From NCBI GenBank assembly GCA_964537685.1, contig CAZICM010000072.1, positions 1 to 46,898 of the forward strand: a stretch of DNA of 46,898 bases. The letters are read 5' to 3'. The notes under the pieces were generated by a model. It did no database searches, was not told where the DNA came from, and saw only the letters and a list, made by a program, of their open reading frames with translations. Shown here piece by piece: positions 26,201-33,533 of the stretch. A program made the translations under genes and the position numbers. The first letter of the stretch is position 1. Each line of letters begins with the position of its first letter. This DNA is from CAZICM01 sp964537685. GTDB taxonomy: Bacteria; Myxococcota_A; Polyangia; Polyangiales; Polyangiaceae.

Positions 26201-27500
26201 GAAGCTGGTTTCCTACTACGGATGTTTTGGCTGCCATCAGATCAGCGGTTACGAGAAAGCTTCGCCTATCGCGCCCGAGCTTGGCGGCTGGGCGAAGAAG
26301 GACGTGACCACGCTCGATTTCGGATACGCAATTGCCGATCACCATCTGCAGACCACAGAGACTTTTGCAACGCTGAAGCTGGATGCGCCGAGGATTTATC
26401 GCCGCGATCGCATCGAGCTCCGCATGGGCGATTTCGACCTGTCGCCCCGCGAGATCCGCAATCTTGTTGTGTTCTTGAAGGGCCTTGTGACCTCGAAGCC
26501 AAAGACGGCCTACAACCCCGCAATGCAGCCGAACTACTCGGCAGCGCTCTCGGGCCGTCAGTTGGTTGAGGACTACAACTGCCGCGCCTGTCACATCATT
26601 GAGGGATGGGGCGCCGATATTGATGGATTCCGTCAGGCTCAGCTTGGAGCGGATGGTCAGGCGAGGGCGCCTTTCTTGAATGGCGAAGGCATGCGTGTTC
26701 AGCCGGAGTGGCTGTTCTCGTTCCTGCGCGATCCAGGCAAGAATGGGATTCGTCCTTGGCTGCATCCTGAGTGGGCTTATGGGCAGGATGTGCCCGCCGA
26801 CAAGATGGCGCTGCGCATGCCAACCTTTGGGTTCACGCACGAGGAAGTGACGGCGATCGTTCGTTACTTCGCGAGCTGGGATGGGCAGGATTATCCCTAC
26901 CAGCCCCAGCACACGAACGAGCCGTCCGATCAGCAGAAGCTGTACGCGCTCACGCACATGAACTCGCCTGAAGCGGCGAACTGCTTGTCCTGCCACTTCC
27001 AGGGCGAGTTCCCCGTGGAGCGCGGCCGCAGCGAGCTTGCGAAGCTGGCGCCGAACCTCAATTTGGTGTCGACGCGCCTGCGGCCGGAGTGGGTGAAGGC
27101 GTGGCTGCTCAGGCCGCAGAACTGGATGCCTTACACGAAGATGACGGCCTTCTGGGCGACAGCCGACCGGCCCAAGGATTCGGCGTTGTGGCCGAGCGAA
27201 AGCGATCCGTTCCTGACGCCGCCCGCGGCATGGAACAAAGTTGCCGACTTCCCGAAGGTGACCGGCGAGCAGCAGGTGGAGATGGTGAGGGACTTCCTCT
27301 TCTCGCTGCCCAAGGATGCTGTGTTCCCCAAGGCGGGCGAGGAAGCCGATTCACCGCTTGTGAAGAAGGTGATTCCAGCGCCGCAGCCTGAAGCCGATGC
27401 CGCCGAAAAGAAGGATGGCGAAGGCAAAGACAAAGATAAGAAGAAGGATGGCAAGCGCACTGGGCAACTCCGCGTGCCTGGTGGGCCGGCTCATCTGTAG
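23259..27500 (+). CDS. Giant membrane-anchored c-type cytochrome with eight CXXCH haem sites
   Basis: 1413 residues from GTG 23259 (GGGAG nine bases upstream; the frame is open to GTG 23196, but that lies in a hairpin). Begins MARFIRDEKRSYPFTW, then one membrane helix (about 15-33), then a long Lys/Glu/Ala-rich coiled-coil segment (40-330) outside the membrane. Eight CXXCH haem-binding sites start near residues 368, 409, 643, 722, 857, 989, 1108 and 1242. From about 700 onward, cytochrome c-like domains recur with the pattern GRALFRQLNCTGCHILEG ... PEWILTWIRNP ... MPNL, the Met being the likely axial ligand. Being last in the Rieske/cytochrome b operon, it probably replaces cytochrome c1/f and passes electrons onward. 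A Lys/Asp/Glu-rich tail ends the protein. Confidence 0.9.
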   Translation: MARFIRDEKRSYPFTWLAIGGLFAASSVWAMYAELVTRVPWQKDQQAFFDMELEQSKQALEKAKAEWKNEIEPQLKTQIARKEELEASKKGGEYASARARLDKLNAEFADAELGKTFGGSDLDETYYYRNLAEYERDAAAVEVRKAFRKGLSGTKSGQEIEAMVDAIYADPAPPPQGDATEKIHHLNVEIARMQAHIAEIDKAMPGAPPEAQAALRKSKHEEQAVIDQLKIELKHQKRVDEALASMARVDGPAEPPLSEKDPVKRAEEQKRERERVCKGKEDTRNCITWMKIEPVDAELKALEIDIAKRRRGLADAELRNEKAEAKAHPKFDPKDMIASLVGPFQIQQIVLHWIEHEREVDIEQVDRCHTCHMGADSGNYTSAAIPRQFRTHPKRDVLMAAHPIENFGCTACHQGQGRATDELAHSGWGLEIHHGKERWHFFGDHYWEEPLLPVGVLSHVIVDDRNDEFAIKIGKGKWETIKIDHRNATVHAENAEVPAEYEKEADLFGPLQDKLDKIVQADSELSAKFRGVVRKLSNRVQIGLEQKDPAAHIPAKEIPAFGVRFADAELAEMFGFESGVEVTTKQAMVAASNPPAVPVRYEAMGGVDKTGKYTPPSGETGLQISDEMRNRFIQALPEVESGCLKCHAGDTDLKPRRSAAKHVTNKLAYEKAEAEKKANPEAYKKAHDGSDELPAVSANPADVEDLAPTLSEGRALFRQLNCTGCHILEGFPWDRNAGPALDNVTAKVTPEWILTWIRNPRGFRAKTSMPNLWPKPLDPASKRAYLPGSPEYQRWEANRQEETLAIASFLIERSENPKTRPGAPADAQPLRMQVQGYADVPNSSAEKGKQIFEAYGCQGCHARSESDTADEKLPAAWRNRERDIAPTLANMGGKTTADWIAYWVENPSRYWHGTKMPNLRLSREEAASVGKYVASLKAPPQVPAQVSKDEVALVSDAAKRNEKLSCAIAGGKTMTRAECGEKLVSYYGCFGCHQISGYEKASPIAPELGGWAKKDVTTLDFGYAIADHHLQTTETFATLKLDAPRIYRRDRIELRMGDFDLSPREIRNLVVFLKGLVTSKPKTAYNPAMQPNYSAALSGRQLVEDYNCRACHIIEGWGADIDGFRQAQLGADGQARAPFLNGEGMRVQPEWLFSFLRDPGKNGIRPWLHPEWAYGQDVPADKMALRMPTFGFTHEEVTAIVRYFASWDGQDYPYQPQHTNEPSDQQKLYALTHMNSPEAANCLSCHFQGEFPVERGRSELAKLAPNLNLVSTRLRPEWVKAWLLRPQNWMPYTKMTAFWATADRPKDSALWPSESDPFLTPPAAWNKVADFPKVTGEQQVEMVRDFLFSLPKDAVFPKAGEEADSPLVKKVIPAPQPEADAAEKKDGEGKDKDKKKDGKRTGQLRVPGGPAHL

Positions 27501-27546
27501 TTGTTGGCTGTGTAGTTGTTGTTTCGTTGAAAAGAAATCTTGTCCG

Positions 27547-27580
27547 CCGGCGAAGTCTGCGATAAGGAAGACCTCGCCGG
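27547..27580 (+). other. Imperfect 12-pair hairpin just upstream of tRNA-Val
   Basis: Left arm 27547-27558 and right arm 27569-27580 pair at 11 of 12 positions around a ten-base loop. It lies 46 bases after the giant cytochrome stop and 8 bases before the tRNA. There is no T-run, so it may be a factor-dependent end of the bc operon or a processing signal for the tRNA precursor. Confidence 0.35.
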
Positions 27581-27588
27581 TACGGACT

Positions 27589-27660
27589 GGGCGCATAACT
27601 CAGCGGTAGAGTGCATCCTTCACACGGATGAAGTCACAGGTTCAAATCCTGTTGCGCCCA
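27589..27660 (+). tRNA. tRNA-Val (anticodon CAC)
   Basis: A complete cloverleaf can be folded. Acceptor stem GGGCGCA/TGCGCCC; D-arm with CTC/GAG around AGCGGTA; anticodon stem CATCC/GGATG with loop TTCACAC, giving anticodon CAC (reads GUG); a five-base variable loop; T-stem ACAGG/CCTGT with loop TTCAAAT. Discriminator base A at 27660. The 3' CCA is not encoded (CAA follows). It stands alone between the cytochrome operon and a convergent gene. Confidence 0.95.
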
Positions 27661-27724
27661 CAAAGAAATCCCTGCGTTTAGCCAGAAGCGAGAACGCGAT
27701 GAGCGAGAACCGGCGTCGTTCGTT

Positions 27725-28831
27725 CTACGGCTTGGCTGGCGTAGCGAGACGTTTTTGGATTGCGGCAATCGTGTCGTGCAGCTCTTGGCGGGGCTCGAGA
27801 CAGGGAAAACAATCGCGCCGCCGAAGAATATTTCCGCAGCCGTTGGTGATGGTGAGCGGCCGAAGGAAGAACAGAGCCCGCTCATCTCCAACGTCACGCG
27901 CGCGTGCGTAGAGCTCTTTTCGCGCGCAGGGCTGACTGTTTTTTAGATCGAGCGCGATCAAGAGCGCAGGCGTAGCGAGCGCGCGCACTTCGGGTTTGGC
28001 GAGCGCCCTTGCGCTCTGTGTGTTGGTGTTTGAGCCGGCTCTTGATGTGTTGAGCAGCGAATACAAAAGATCCGGTCCATGGCTGCCCATCTTCGAAGTC
28101 ATGAGATCGAAAGCGACGGCCGCTGCATTTGGAGGCCCATTCGCGGCGAGCATGATCGTTTGCACCACATCAGGGTCGCGGGCCTGCGCGGGATCGGCGA
28201 TGAGCAAGCGCGTTGCCGCAGATATGGCCGACGCATGATTTTTTTGGATCGAGTAAGCGAGAACCAGAGCGCGAAGCACTCGTGGATCGTTCGGATAACG
28301 CTTGAGAAGCTGTTCGACGGCGGGAGCTCCCTTTGACTTGGCCTCCGCGAGTTCCGCATCGCTCGCGCGCGGGCCTTCAACAACAGGTGCAGATGAGCCT
28401 AGGGGAGTGCCGTTTGAAAGGCTCGATGGCGAGGCCGCAGCGCTTGTTGCGGCGCTTCCAGCAGGGCTTGGAGAGGGCGCGAGGCTCGATGTGGCGCTGT
28501 TGGGCTCTGGAGCTGCAGAAGGCGCTGAGTCCGCTGCTGTGCTCGTACCTAGATATGCGGCTTCTGCTCGTTCAAGCGCGTCGACCGCTTCGGCCGTGCG
28601 GAGCCACAGTGCGCCGAGCACAAGCACACAGATGGCGGTGAGTCCGCCTGAGGCCATGCGCGCCTCCAGCGGGATTTGCCGAGCCCTTTCAATCAATCCC
28701 GCGCGTCGTGCCGGAGCTGGGATGGTCAGATCCAGGCTGGTTTGCGCATGCGCGAGACGAGATACGTCATCGGTGGAAGCCGCCGACGGCTTGGGATTCG
28801 AACCATCGGTGGACGTTCCTGGGCTCGGCAT
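27725..28831 (-). CDS. Membrane-anchored protein with C-terminal TPR-like domain, function unknown
   Basis: 368 residues. A short N-terminal Ser/Pro-rich cytoplasmic segment (1-55) is followed by one membrane helix (about 60-78, GGLTAICVLVLGALWL). An Ala/Ser/Pro-rich linker (90-155) leads to a helical domain (160-365) with repeat-like pairs (LLKRYPNDPRVLRALVLAYS, AISAATRLLIADP). Near the C-terminus is CGNILRRRDCFPCLEPR, a Cys cluster also conserved in appearance with an earlier Cys at about residue 303; disulphides are plausible because this part should be outside the cytoplasm. Single-helix anchors with such helical domains often accompany Ser/Thr kinases in Myxococcota, but no kinase adjoins it here. 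Convergent with the tRNA gene. Confidence 0.78.
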   Translation of the reverse strand: MPSPGTSTDGSNPKPSAASTDDVSRLAHAQTSLDLTIPAPARRAGLIERARQIPLEARMASGGLTAICVLVLGALWLRTAEAVDALERAEAAYLGTSTAADSAPSAAPEPNSATSSLAPSPSPAGSAATSAAASPSSLSNGTPLGSSAPVVEGPRASDAELAEAKSKGAPAVEQLLKRYPNDPRVLRALVLAYSIQKNHASAISAATRLLIADPAQARDPDVVQTIMLAANGPPNAAAVAFDLMTSKMGSHGPDLLYSLLNTSRAGSNTNTQSARALAKPEVRALATPALLIALDLKNSQPCARKELYARARDVGDERALFFLRPLTITNGCGNILRRRDCFPCLEPRQELHDTIAAIQKRLATPAKP

Positions 28832-29044
28832 AGGGAAGCGAGAATTTTATCGGACAAGCCCGCGCTGAACCACTTGGCAATGAAGAGATGCAATGGGTTC
28901 AGCCTGGGATGAGCGCGAGAAATGGCAGGGAGCGAATACACGTTGCCCGTCCTCGGTAATGAGGCGCAGGCAACGTTCTGGAGTGGATTGGGACGATGAT
29001 GAATGAACAGCGGATGGGCGAAGAAGGCGGAAGGGAATTCCACC

Positions 29045-30670
29045 TCATTCGTAAGGGTCACCGCCTCCGGTGGGCTTGGGCGCGGGCGGCGGAGACGTTT
29101 TCGGCGTGGCCTTGGCGCCCGAGGGAGCCTTCTCTGTGGCCTTTGCCGTAGCCGTAGCGGTCGCCGTTGCTGTGGGCGCTGCTTCAGCAGCAGCCGTAGC
29201 CGTAGCCGTCACTGTGGGTGCTGCGCTGGGTGCAGGTGCAGCGGCCGAACCGGTACCCGTTGGCGGAGGTGTCGCCTCTGGAGCCGCAGACGCCGTTTCC
29301 GTAGCACTCGGCGACGGTGTTGGGGCAGCAGTCGCCGTTGCCGTGGGAGGTGTTAACGCCGGCGCTGTCACCGTCGGTTTCACGTCCACCGTGGGCTTCG
29401 TCGGAGCGGTCGGCTCGCCCTCTTGACCAAACACCAGCCACAGCGCGCCGCCGATAGCAGCGAGCACCAAGAGAATCGTGAGCAGCCGTCCGCTGCCTCC
29501 GGACTCTTCTTGCGCCGGACCAAAGGCTTTTGCGGGCACAGGCTTTTCAGCGGCCTTGGCTGCCGCAGGCTTTGCTTCAGCGGCCTTGGGTTTGTCCTCG
29601 GCCTTCTTCGCTGCGGGCTTCGCGCCTTCCTTGGCTGCACCGGCCGGAGCAGCCTTCTTCTTCGGCTCCTCGGCCTTCTTTGCCTCCTCGGGCTCTTTAC
29701 CTTTCTCTTCTTCGCCGGCCTCATCGGCCTTGGCTTTCGAAGCTTCGGGTTCAGCAGCCTTCTCGGGCTCGGCAGCCTTCTCAGCAGCCTTCGCCTCTTC
29801 TTTCGGCGCTTCGGGCTCCTTGGCCTTCTCAGGCTCTGAAGCCTTCTTTTCGGCCTCCTTCGACGCTTCAGCAGGCTTCGCAGCTTCGGCCTTCTTCTCT
29901 TCTTTCTTCTCTTCCTTGGGCGTGGACGCCGCGAGCGCATCCTTGCCGAGAGGTCCGCCTAAATCCTCGAGCGAACCGCCCGCTTCTGCGAGCGCCTGTT
30001 TGAGAAGCTCGGCCGCTTGGCGCATCACCGTCCGCTCTTCCGGGGGCGGCTGATCCGGATCCGAATCGCCTGCCGGGAAGAACATCCCGCCTCCGCCGCT
30101 CTCTTCTTTCTTCGGCTCGGGCTTGGCCTCTGCGGGCTTGGCTTCGGCCGGCTTAGCGCCACCGAGTCCAGCCGCTTTAGAAGCGCCGATCGCACCGATG
30201 CCAAGGAGAGTTCCTCCCCGCTTCACATCGGTCTTTGCCGGCGCAGCAGCGGCTTGCGGCTTCGCTTCCGCGTCCGCATCCGCACCTTCATCAGCGGGCT
30301 TGCCAGCATCGTATGCGGACGGTTTACCGCCGTTTGCGCTTACGAGCCGGCCGATCAACGTCTTGTGCTTGTCGTCGATCTTAATGAACTTCACGCCCAT
30401 TCCTGCGGGCGCGTCATTCGTGGATTCATCCGGTTCGCGCTTCCAAACGACGCGTCCTACGCCCGAAAGAACAGTTTGCTCATCTTGGATTTTGATCTCG
30501 AATTTGAGCAATGTTCCGGGCGGATACGGCGATGCCGTCTTGATGAAGATCCCGCCGCTACTGACATCGTGTGAGTGGTGCTCCACAAATTCATCGACGG
30601 TTGCGCTCTTGTAGCGAACCGTCATCGAGAGCACTTTCCCTCGCGGATCTTTACGTGTGTCCTGGGTCAT
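29045..30670 (-). CDS. PilZ-domain protein with Ala/Lys/Glu-rich stalk and membrane helix
   Basis: 541 residues. PilZ domain 1-115 with both c-di-GMP signatures: RxxxR at Arg6-Arg10 (RKDPR) and DVSSGG at 35-40. The fold matches the PilZ variant first described as a Myxococcus xanthus paralogous domain (TIGR02266). Then come a Gly/Lys region, a 140-residue Ala/Lys/Glu/Pro-rich low-complexity stretch (250-385), one membrane helix (396-414) and a Pro/Thr/Ala-rich tail (415-541) that would cross the periplasm. The layout resembles a cytoplasmic sensor joined to a TonB-like rod. A likely promoter lies 66-94 bases upstream. Low-complexity composition creates long open frames on the other strand; those are shadows. 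Confidence 0.87.
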   Translation of the reverse strand: MTQDTRKDPRGKVLSMTVRYKSATVDEFVEHHSHDVSSGGIFIKTASPYPPGTLLKFEIKIQDEQTVLSGVGRVVWKREPDESTNDAPAGMGVKFIKIDDKHKTLIGRLVSANGGKPSAYDAGKPADEGADADAEAKPQAAAAPAKTDVKRGGTLLGIGAIGASKAAGLGGAKPAEAKPAEAKPEPKKEESGGGGMFFPAGDSDPDQPPPEERTVMRQAAELLKQALAEAGGSLEDLGGPLGKDALAASTPKEEKKEEKKAEAAKPAEASKEAEKKASEPEKAKEPEAPKEEAKAAEKAAEPEKAAEPEASKAKADEAGEEEKGKEPEEAKKAEEPKKKAAPAGAAKEGAKPAAKKAEDKPKAAEAKPAAAKAAEKPVPAKAFGPAQEESGGSGRLLTILLVLAAIGGALWLVFGQEGEPTAPTKPTVDVKPTVTAPALTPPTATATAAPTPSPSATETASAAPEATPPPTGTGSAAAPAPSAAPTVTATATAAAEAAPTATATATATAKATEKAPSGAKATPKTSPPPAPKPTGGGDPYE

Positions 30671-30735
30671 CAGGGTCGAACTCCATGCTGCATGGGCGAC
30701 GCAGTTTCCTTCACAGCCTGAACAGCCGCGGGCAT

Positions 30736-30764
30736 GTTACATTCAATTGACTTAGGAAATCCAA
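30736..30764 (-). promoter_or_regulatory. Candidate sigma70-type promoter for the large PilZ gene
   Basis: On the minus strand TTGGAT (30764-30759) and TGTAAC (30741-30736) are 17 bases apart, about 66 bases before the ATG at 30670. Four of six bases match the -10 consensus. The surrounding stretch is unusually AT-rich for this window. The divergent small PilZ gene starts 57 bases to the right. Confidence 0.4.
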
Positions 30765-30820
30765 ATTCGATCACACGTTTGCGATCGCCTTTGTAATAAG
30801 CTGCATTTCCAGGGGTTGTG

Positions 30821-31207
30821 ATGTCTCTCGTCAGGGACCATTTCCGGGCGCACGCCAGGCGGCGCGTCAATCTTGAAGCGACGCTCCGGGACAACGTAGG
30901 AAGTCTCGCGCGGGAAGTTCGGGTACGCGATTTGGGCCTTGGCGGTGCCTGTTTAGAAGTTTCCCCCGGCGATTTCGGACGGGGTGGGCACGCTGGGCAC
31001 GAGCGATGGCTTGTCCCGGGCGCTATTGTGATTATCGAGCTATCCACGCCGATGCGATGGGATCCGCTGACGCTCCAGGGCAAAGTCGTTTGGATGAGAC
31101 AAGGCAGTTCCGCAAACACGATGCACGTTGGCGTGCGATTCGAACATCGCGATGCGAGTTTGCTCTTCGTGCTGTTTAAGCTGTTGGGTCTCGGCGCTCA
31201 CGAGTGA
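30821..31207 (+). CDS. Small PilZ-domain protein
   Basis: 128 residues; ATG 30821 is preferred to the adjacent GTG at 30818 because AGGGG lies five bases upstream. Single PilZ domain: the N-terminal Arg-rich loop (RAHARRRVNLEA) provides an RxxxR, and the second motif reads RDLGLGGACLEV, that is DxGxxG in place of the usual DxSxxG, so c-di-GMP affinity may be altered. Then strands VIIELSTP and GKVVWMRQ, and HVGVRFEH at the end of the barrel. Cytoplasmic, with no membrane helix. Divergent from the large PilZ gene; the two may share regulation through the AT-rich gap between them. Confidence 0.85.
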   Translation: MSLVRDHFRAHARRRVNLEATLRDNVGSLAREVRVRDLGLGGACLEVSPGDFGRGGHAGHERWLVPGAIVIIELSTPMRWDPLTLQGKVVWMRQGSSANTMHVGVRFEHRDASLLFVLFKLLGLGAHE

Positions 31208-31379
31208 ACCAAGCGGCTCCTGTACATCTTGCCGTGCCTGCTGCAGGCATTGCGCTTATGCCGCGCGCGTGAAAGCGCGAGTTGCGCGGAAGAGCCTGCC
31301 GCCCATGCACTGAAGACGGAAGTTAATTGGGGGAGGGGATGGGGAGAGGGAGCAGAGAGAGAGGCGGGGAAGCAGCGAT

Positions 31380-33287
31380 TTAGAAAGCTGCGATCGGTCC
31401 GACCGTCGGTGCGAATACAACGCCGAACGTGGGCACCATCAGCATGACTTTCAGTTCAAACGCGACGCCGAAATTAGGCAGGATGCCGTAGTTCACGCCG
31501 CCTCCCAAACCGATGAAGTTCAAACCGGTGATTTGATACGCATCGAGTTTGCGGGCTTTACCCTCTTTGCACTCGCCGCTCGGATCGGTCACGAGCGCGC
31601 CTTTATCATCCACGCCATCGCACACGCCTACAGGCACCGATGCGTTCACCTGTGCAAGGCCGCCGCCTAAAAATACGAAGGGGCGGAGCTTGCGGTGTTC
31701 AAACGCGTTCGGCCCAAAGTAGTACGAAGCGCGCGCTTCCCCATGAAACGGCAGGAAAGAATTCGCCTGCACATGAGGAGAGTTTTTGCCGCCGATATCA
31801 AAGGGCGTGGTGCTCGAGCTCGGTGAGCCGCCGAAGGCAAATCCCAGTTTCAAGCCGACCGTCAGCGGCAAGTTGTCGAGCAACTGCCGTTCGTAAGAAA
31901 GCATCACACGCCCGCCGCCAACACCGAATCCGCCTTGGATTCCATTGGTGCCGCGCTGATCGGTAGGCAGGCCATAGAACTGCTGATCGGTCTTGTTGGA
32001 GTAGAAACAAACGTAAGCGGGATCGACACCGGAACAGACATTCTCAGCGCTGTTAATCAGCAGCAGATCGAGCTGTCCCCACAAGCCAACGATATTCTTC
32101 TTCGCTTTGGCCGGTGTGCTTGGGCCGGTCGTGCCGCTTTGGCCCGTATCTTCTTCGCATGTGCCATTCAGGCAGATGAGGCCCTCTTTGCACTCTTCTG
32201 TCTGTTCGCACGAAGAGCCCCAGCCTTTTTCACCACGCTTCGCGCCGGGACCTGTTTTACCGCCGGGGCAGCCGGGCAGACCGGGCGGACAGTCTTCCTT
32301 CGCGGCGCACTCTTCAGGCGCCTTCTTTCCAGGCAGCGCCGGCGCATCGCCCTCAATCTCGTTCTTAATCGGAACTTTGTAAGGCTCTTTCATCGAGCCC
32401 GCCGTACCCACAGGATCGCCCTGATCATCCTTCGCGATGATGAAGTACTTCACGTCGCCCGTTGTCGTCACATCCTCGCAGGGGATCTCGACGCCATAGC
32501 CGTTGCCGACCTTCTGCATCTCGATCGTCTTCCACTTGTTTGCGCCGAAGGGCTTGTAGCGAAGGGTTACCTTCGTTGCGCCGACCTCGTCCGGAACCTC
32601 GATGTAAATCGGCACCGGCGTGTTGACGGTCTGTTCTGCGGGAGGGGTGTGGTTTAAATCGCCGGCCGGCTTCTTTCCGCCGGGCTCCTCACCCGTATCC
32701 CCGCCGCCGGTCTTGTCGCCGCCGGTCTTGTCGCCGCCGGTTTTATCGCCGCCAGTTTTATCGCCGCCGGTTTTATCGCCGCCGGTCTTGTCGCCGCCGG
32801 TCTTTCCACTCGTGCCCACCTGCTTTTGAGCCGCAGCAAACGCTTTCGCGAGTTCAGGCGTTGTAAAGCTCTCGTTCAGTTGCGCCTGCGGATCGGCCTT
32901 CAGGGCTGCAACAAAAGATTCTTTCGCCAAGTCGAGCTTGTTGTTCGCTCCGTGAACCGTGCCCATGGCGATATGAAGCTTGCCCAAAACCTTCGGTGTA
33001 CAGCCGTCGCTGCCGCACTTCTTGAGGGCGTCCTTCAGCTTCTTCTCCGCCTTGGCGAACTCAACAGCGAGATAATCCTCATCCATCGCTTGGTCGTGCA
33101 GCCGCAGGGCCTCTTTATCTTGTTCGCCCGCAGCATCCGCGCTCTGCGTGAATGCAACAGCGGAGATACATGCAAGCGCGATGGCCGAGAGCAATCTGAG
33201 CGTCCGCTTCGCGTGATGCGGTTCTGCGCTCGCTGCGGTTCGATGATGAGTTGGGCCACTTTCAAGGCGATTTCGCGAAAAGTACAC
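31380..33287 (-). CDS. Secreted TPR/TGGDK-repeat protein with C-terminal outer-membrane barrel-like domain
   Basis: 635 residues from GTG 33287, placed ten bases after a strong AGGAGG; an in-frame TTG at 33296 is too close to that site. Signal peptide ends near SADAAG. Residues about 50-150 form two or three helical repeats (AEKKLKDALKKCG, IAMGTVHGANNKLDLAKESFVAAL). A TGGDK tandem repeat, a beta domain (VPIYIEVPDEVGATKVTLRYKPFG) and a Cys-rich segment (CEQTEECKEGLICLNGTCEED) follow. The last 230 residues alternate like barrel strands and end in the aromatic residue Phe, typical of outer-membrane proteins. It likely spans or sits on the outer membrane. Similar domain chains are typical of Myxococcota; function unknown. 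Confidence 0.8.
   Translation of the reverse strand: MYFSRNRLESGPTHHRTAASAEPHHAKRTLRLLSAIALACISAVAFTQSADAAGEQDKEALRLHDQAMDEDYLAVEFAKAEKKLKDALKKCGSDGCTPKVLGKLHIAMGTVHGANNKLDLAKESFVAALKADPQAQLNESFTTPELAKAFAAAQKQVGTSGKTGGDKTGGDKTGGDKTGGDKTGGDKTGGDKTGGGDTGEEPGGKKPAGDLNHTPPAEQTVNTPVPIYIEVPDEVGATKVTLRYKPFGANKWKTIEMQKVGNGYGVEIPCEDVTTTGDVKYFIIAKDDQGDPVGTAGSMKEPYKVPIKNEIEGDAPALPGKKAPEECAAKEDCPPGLPGCPGGKTGPGAKRGEKGWGSSCEQTEECKEGLICLNGTCEEDTGQSGTTGPSTPAKAKKNIVGLWGQLDLLLINSAENVCSGVDPAYVCFYSNKTDQQFYGLPTDQRGTNGIQGGFGVGGGRVMLSYERQLLDNLPLTVGLKLGFAFGGSPSSSTTPFDIGGKNSPHVQANSFLPFHGEARASYYFGPNAFEHRKLRPFVFLGGGLAQVNASVPVGVCDGVDDKGALVTDPSGECKEGKARKLDAYQITGLNFIGLGGGVNYGILPNFGVAFELKVMLMVPTFGVVFAPTVGPIAAF
32703..32805 (-). 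repeat. 15-base tandem repeat encoding TGGDK
   Basis: Six full copies and a partial seventh of a 15-base unit (plus strand GCCGCCGGTCTTGTC with variants TTTTATC and one CCAG) inside the TPR/barrel gene. It gives a hydrophilic, probably disordered Lys/Asp/Gly linker. Three unit variants are arranged in blocks, suggesting expansion by slippage; in-frame copy-number changes would not break the gene. Confidence 0.92.
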
Positions 33288-33474
33288 GGCAGGCAAACCT
33301 CCTGGCTGGCGAAGGCTTTAGTCGCAATTGTGGTGTGAGGGCAAGTGAACTGAGCGTTTTACGATGGGTCAGCCTGCGTTTTTTGTGTCGGCGGACCAGC
33401 TCAGTTACACGAAACACCACTTATCGCATCGAACGGCGCAATGGCGATATGCCTTCTTTTGCCTGAACAAAAGA

Positions 33475-33513
33475 AAACGCTCCGCGGATCCAGCAAGGAC
33501 ACGCGGAGCGTTT
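33475..33513 (-). terminator. Rho-independent terminator of the OmpA operon
   Basis: A perfect 12-base stem (33475-33486 with 33502-33513) with a 15-base loop, followed on the minus strand by TCTTTTG, 21 bases after the stop of the OmpA-family gene. Strong GC core and a T-rich 3' side. It faces the direction of that operon. Confidence 0.8.
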
Positions 33514-33533
33514 CAGCGGTGCAATACAAGCGG

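Noticed and set aside
25920..26996. 358-codon minus-strand open frame opposite the giant cytochrome
   Set aside because: Mirror of the GC-biased codon pattern of the cytochrome. No family features and no ribosome-binding site. The same holds for 5636-6541 (-), 4571-5299 (-) and 21708-22427 (-).
27540..27911. 123-codon plus-strand frame across the tRNA
   Set aside because: It runs through the complete tRNA-Val and has no protein features.
31208..31379. Small palindromic element GCCTGC-TGCAGGC between the small PilZ and TPR/barrel genes
   Set aside because: The stem is only about seven pairs with no loop to speak of and no T-run, too weak to call a terminator.
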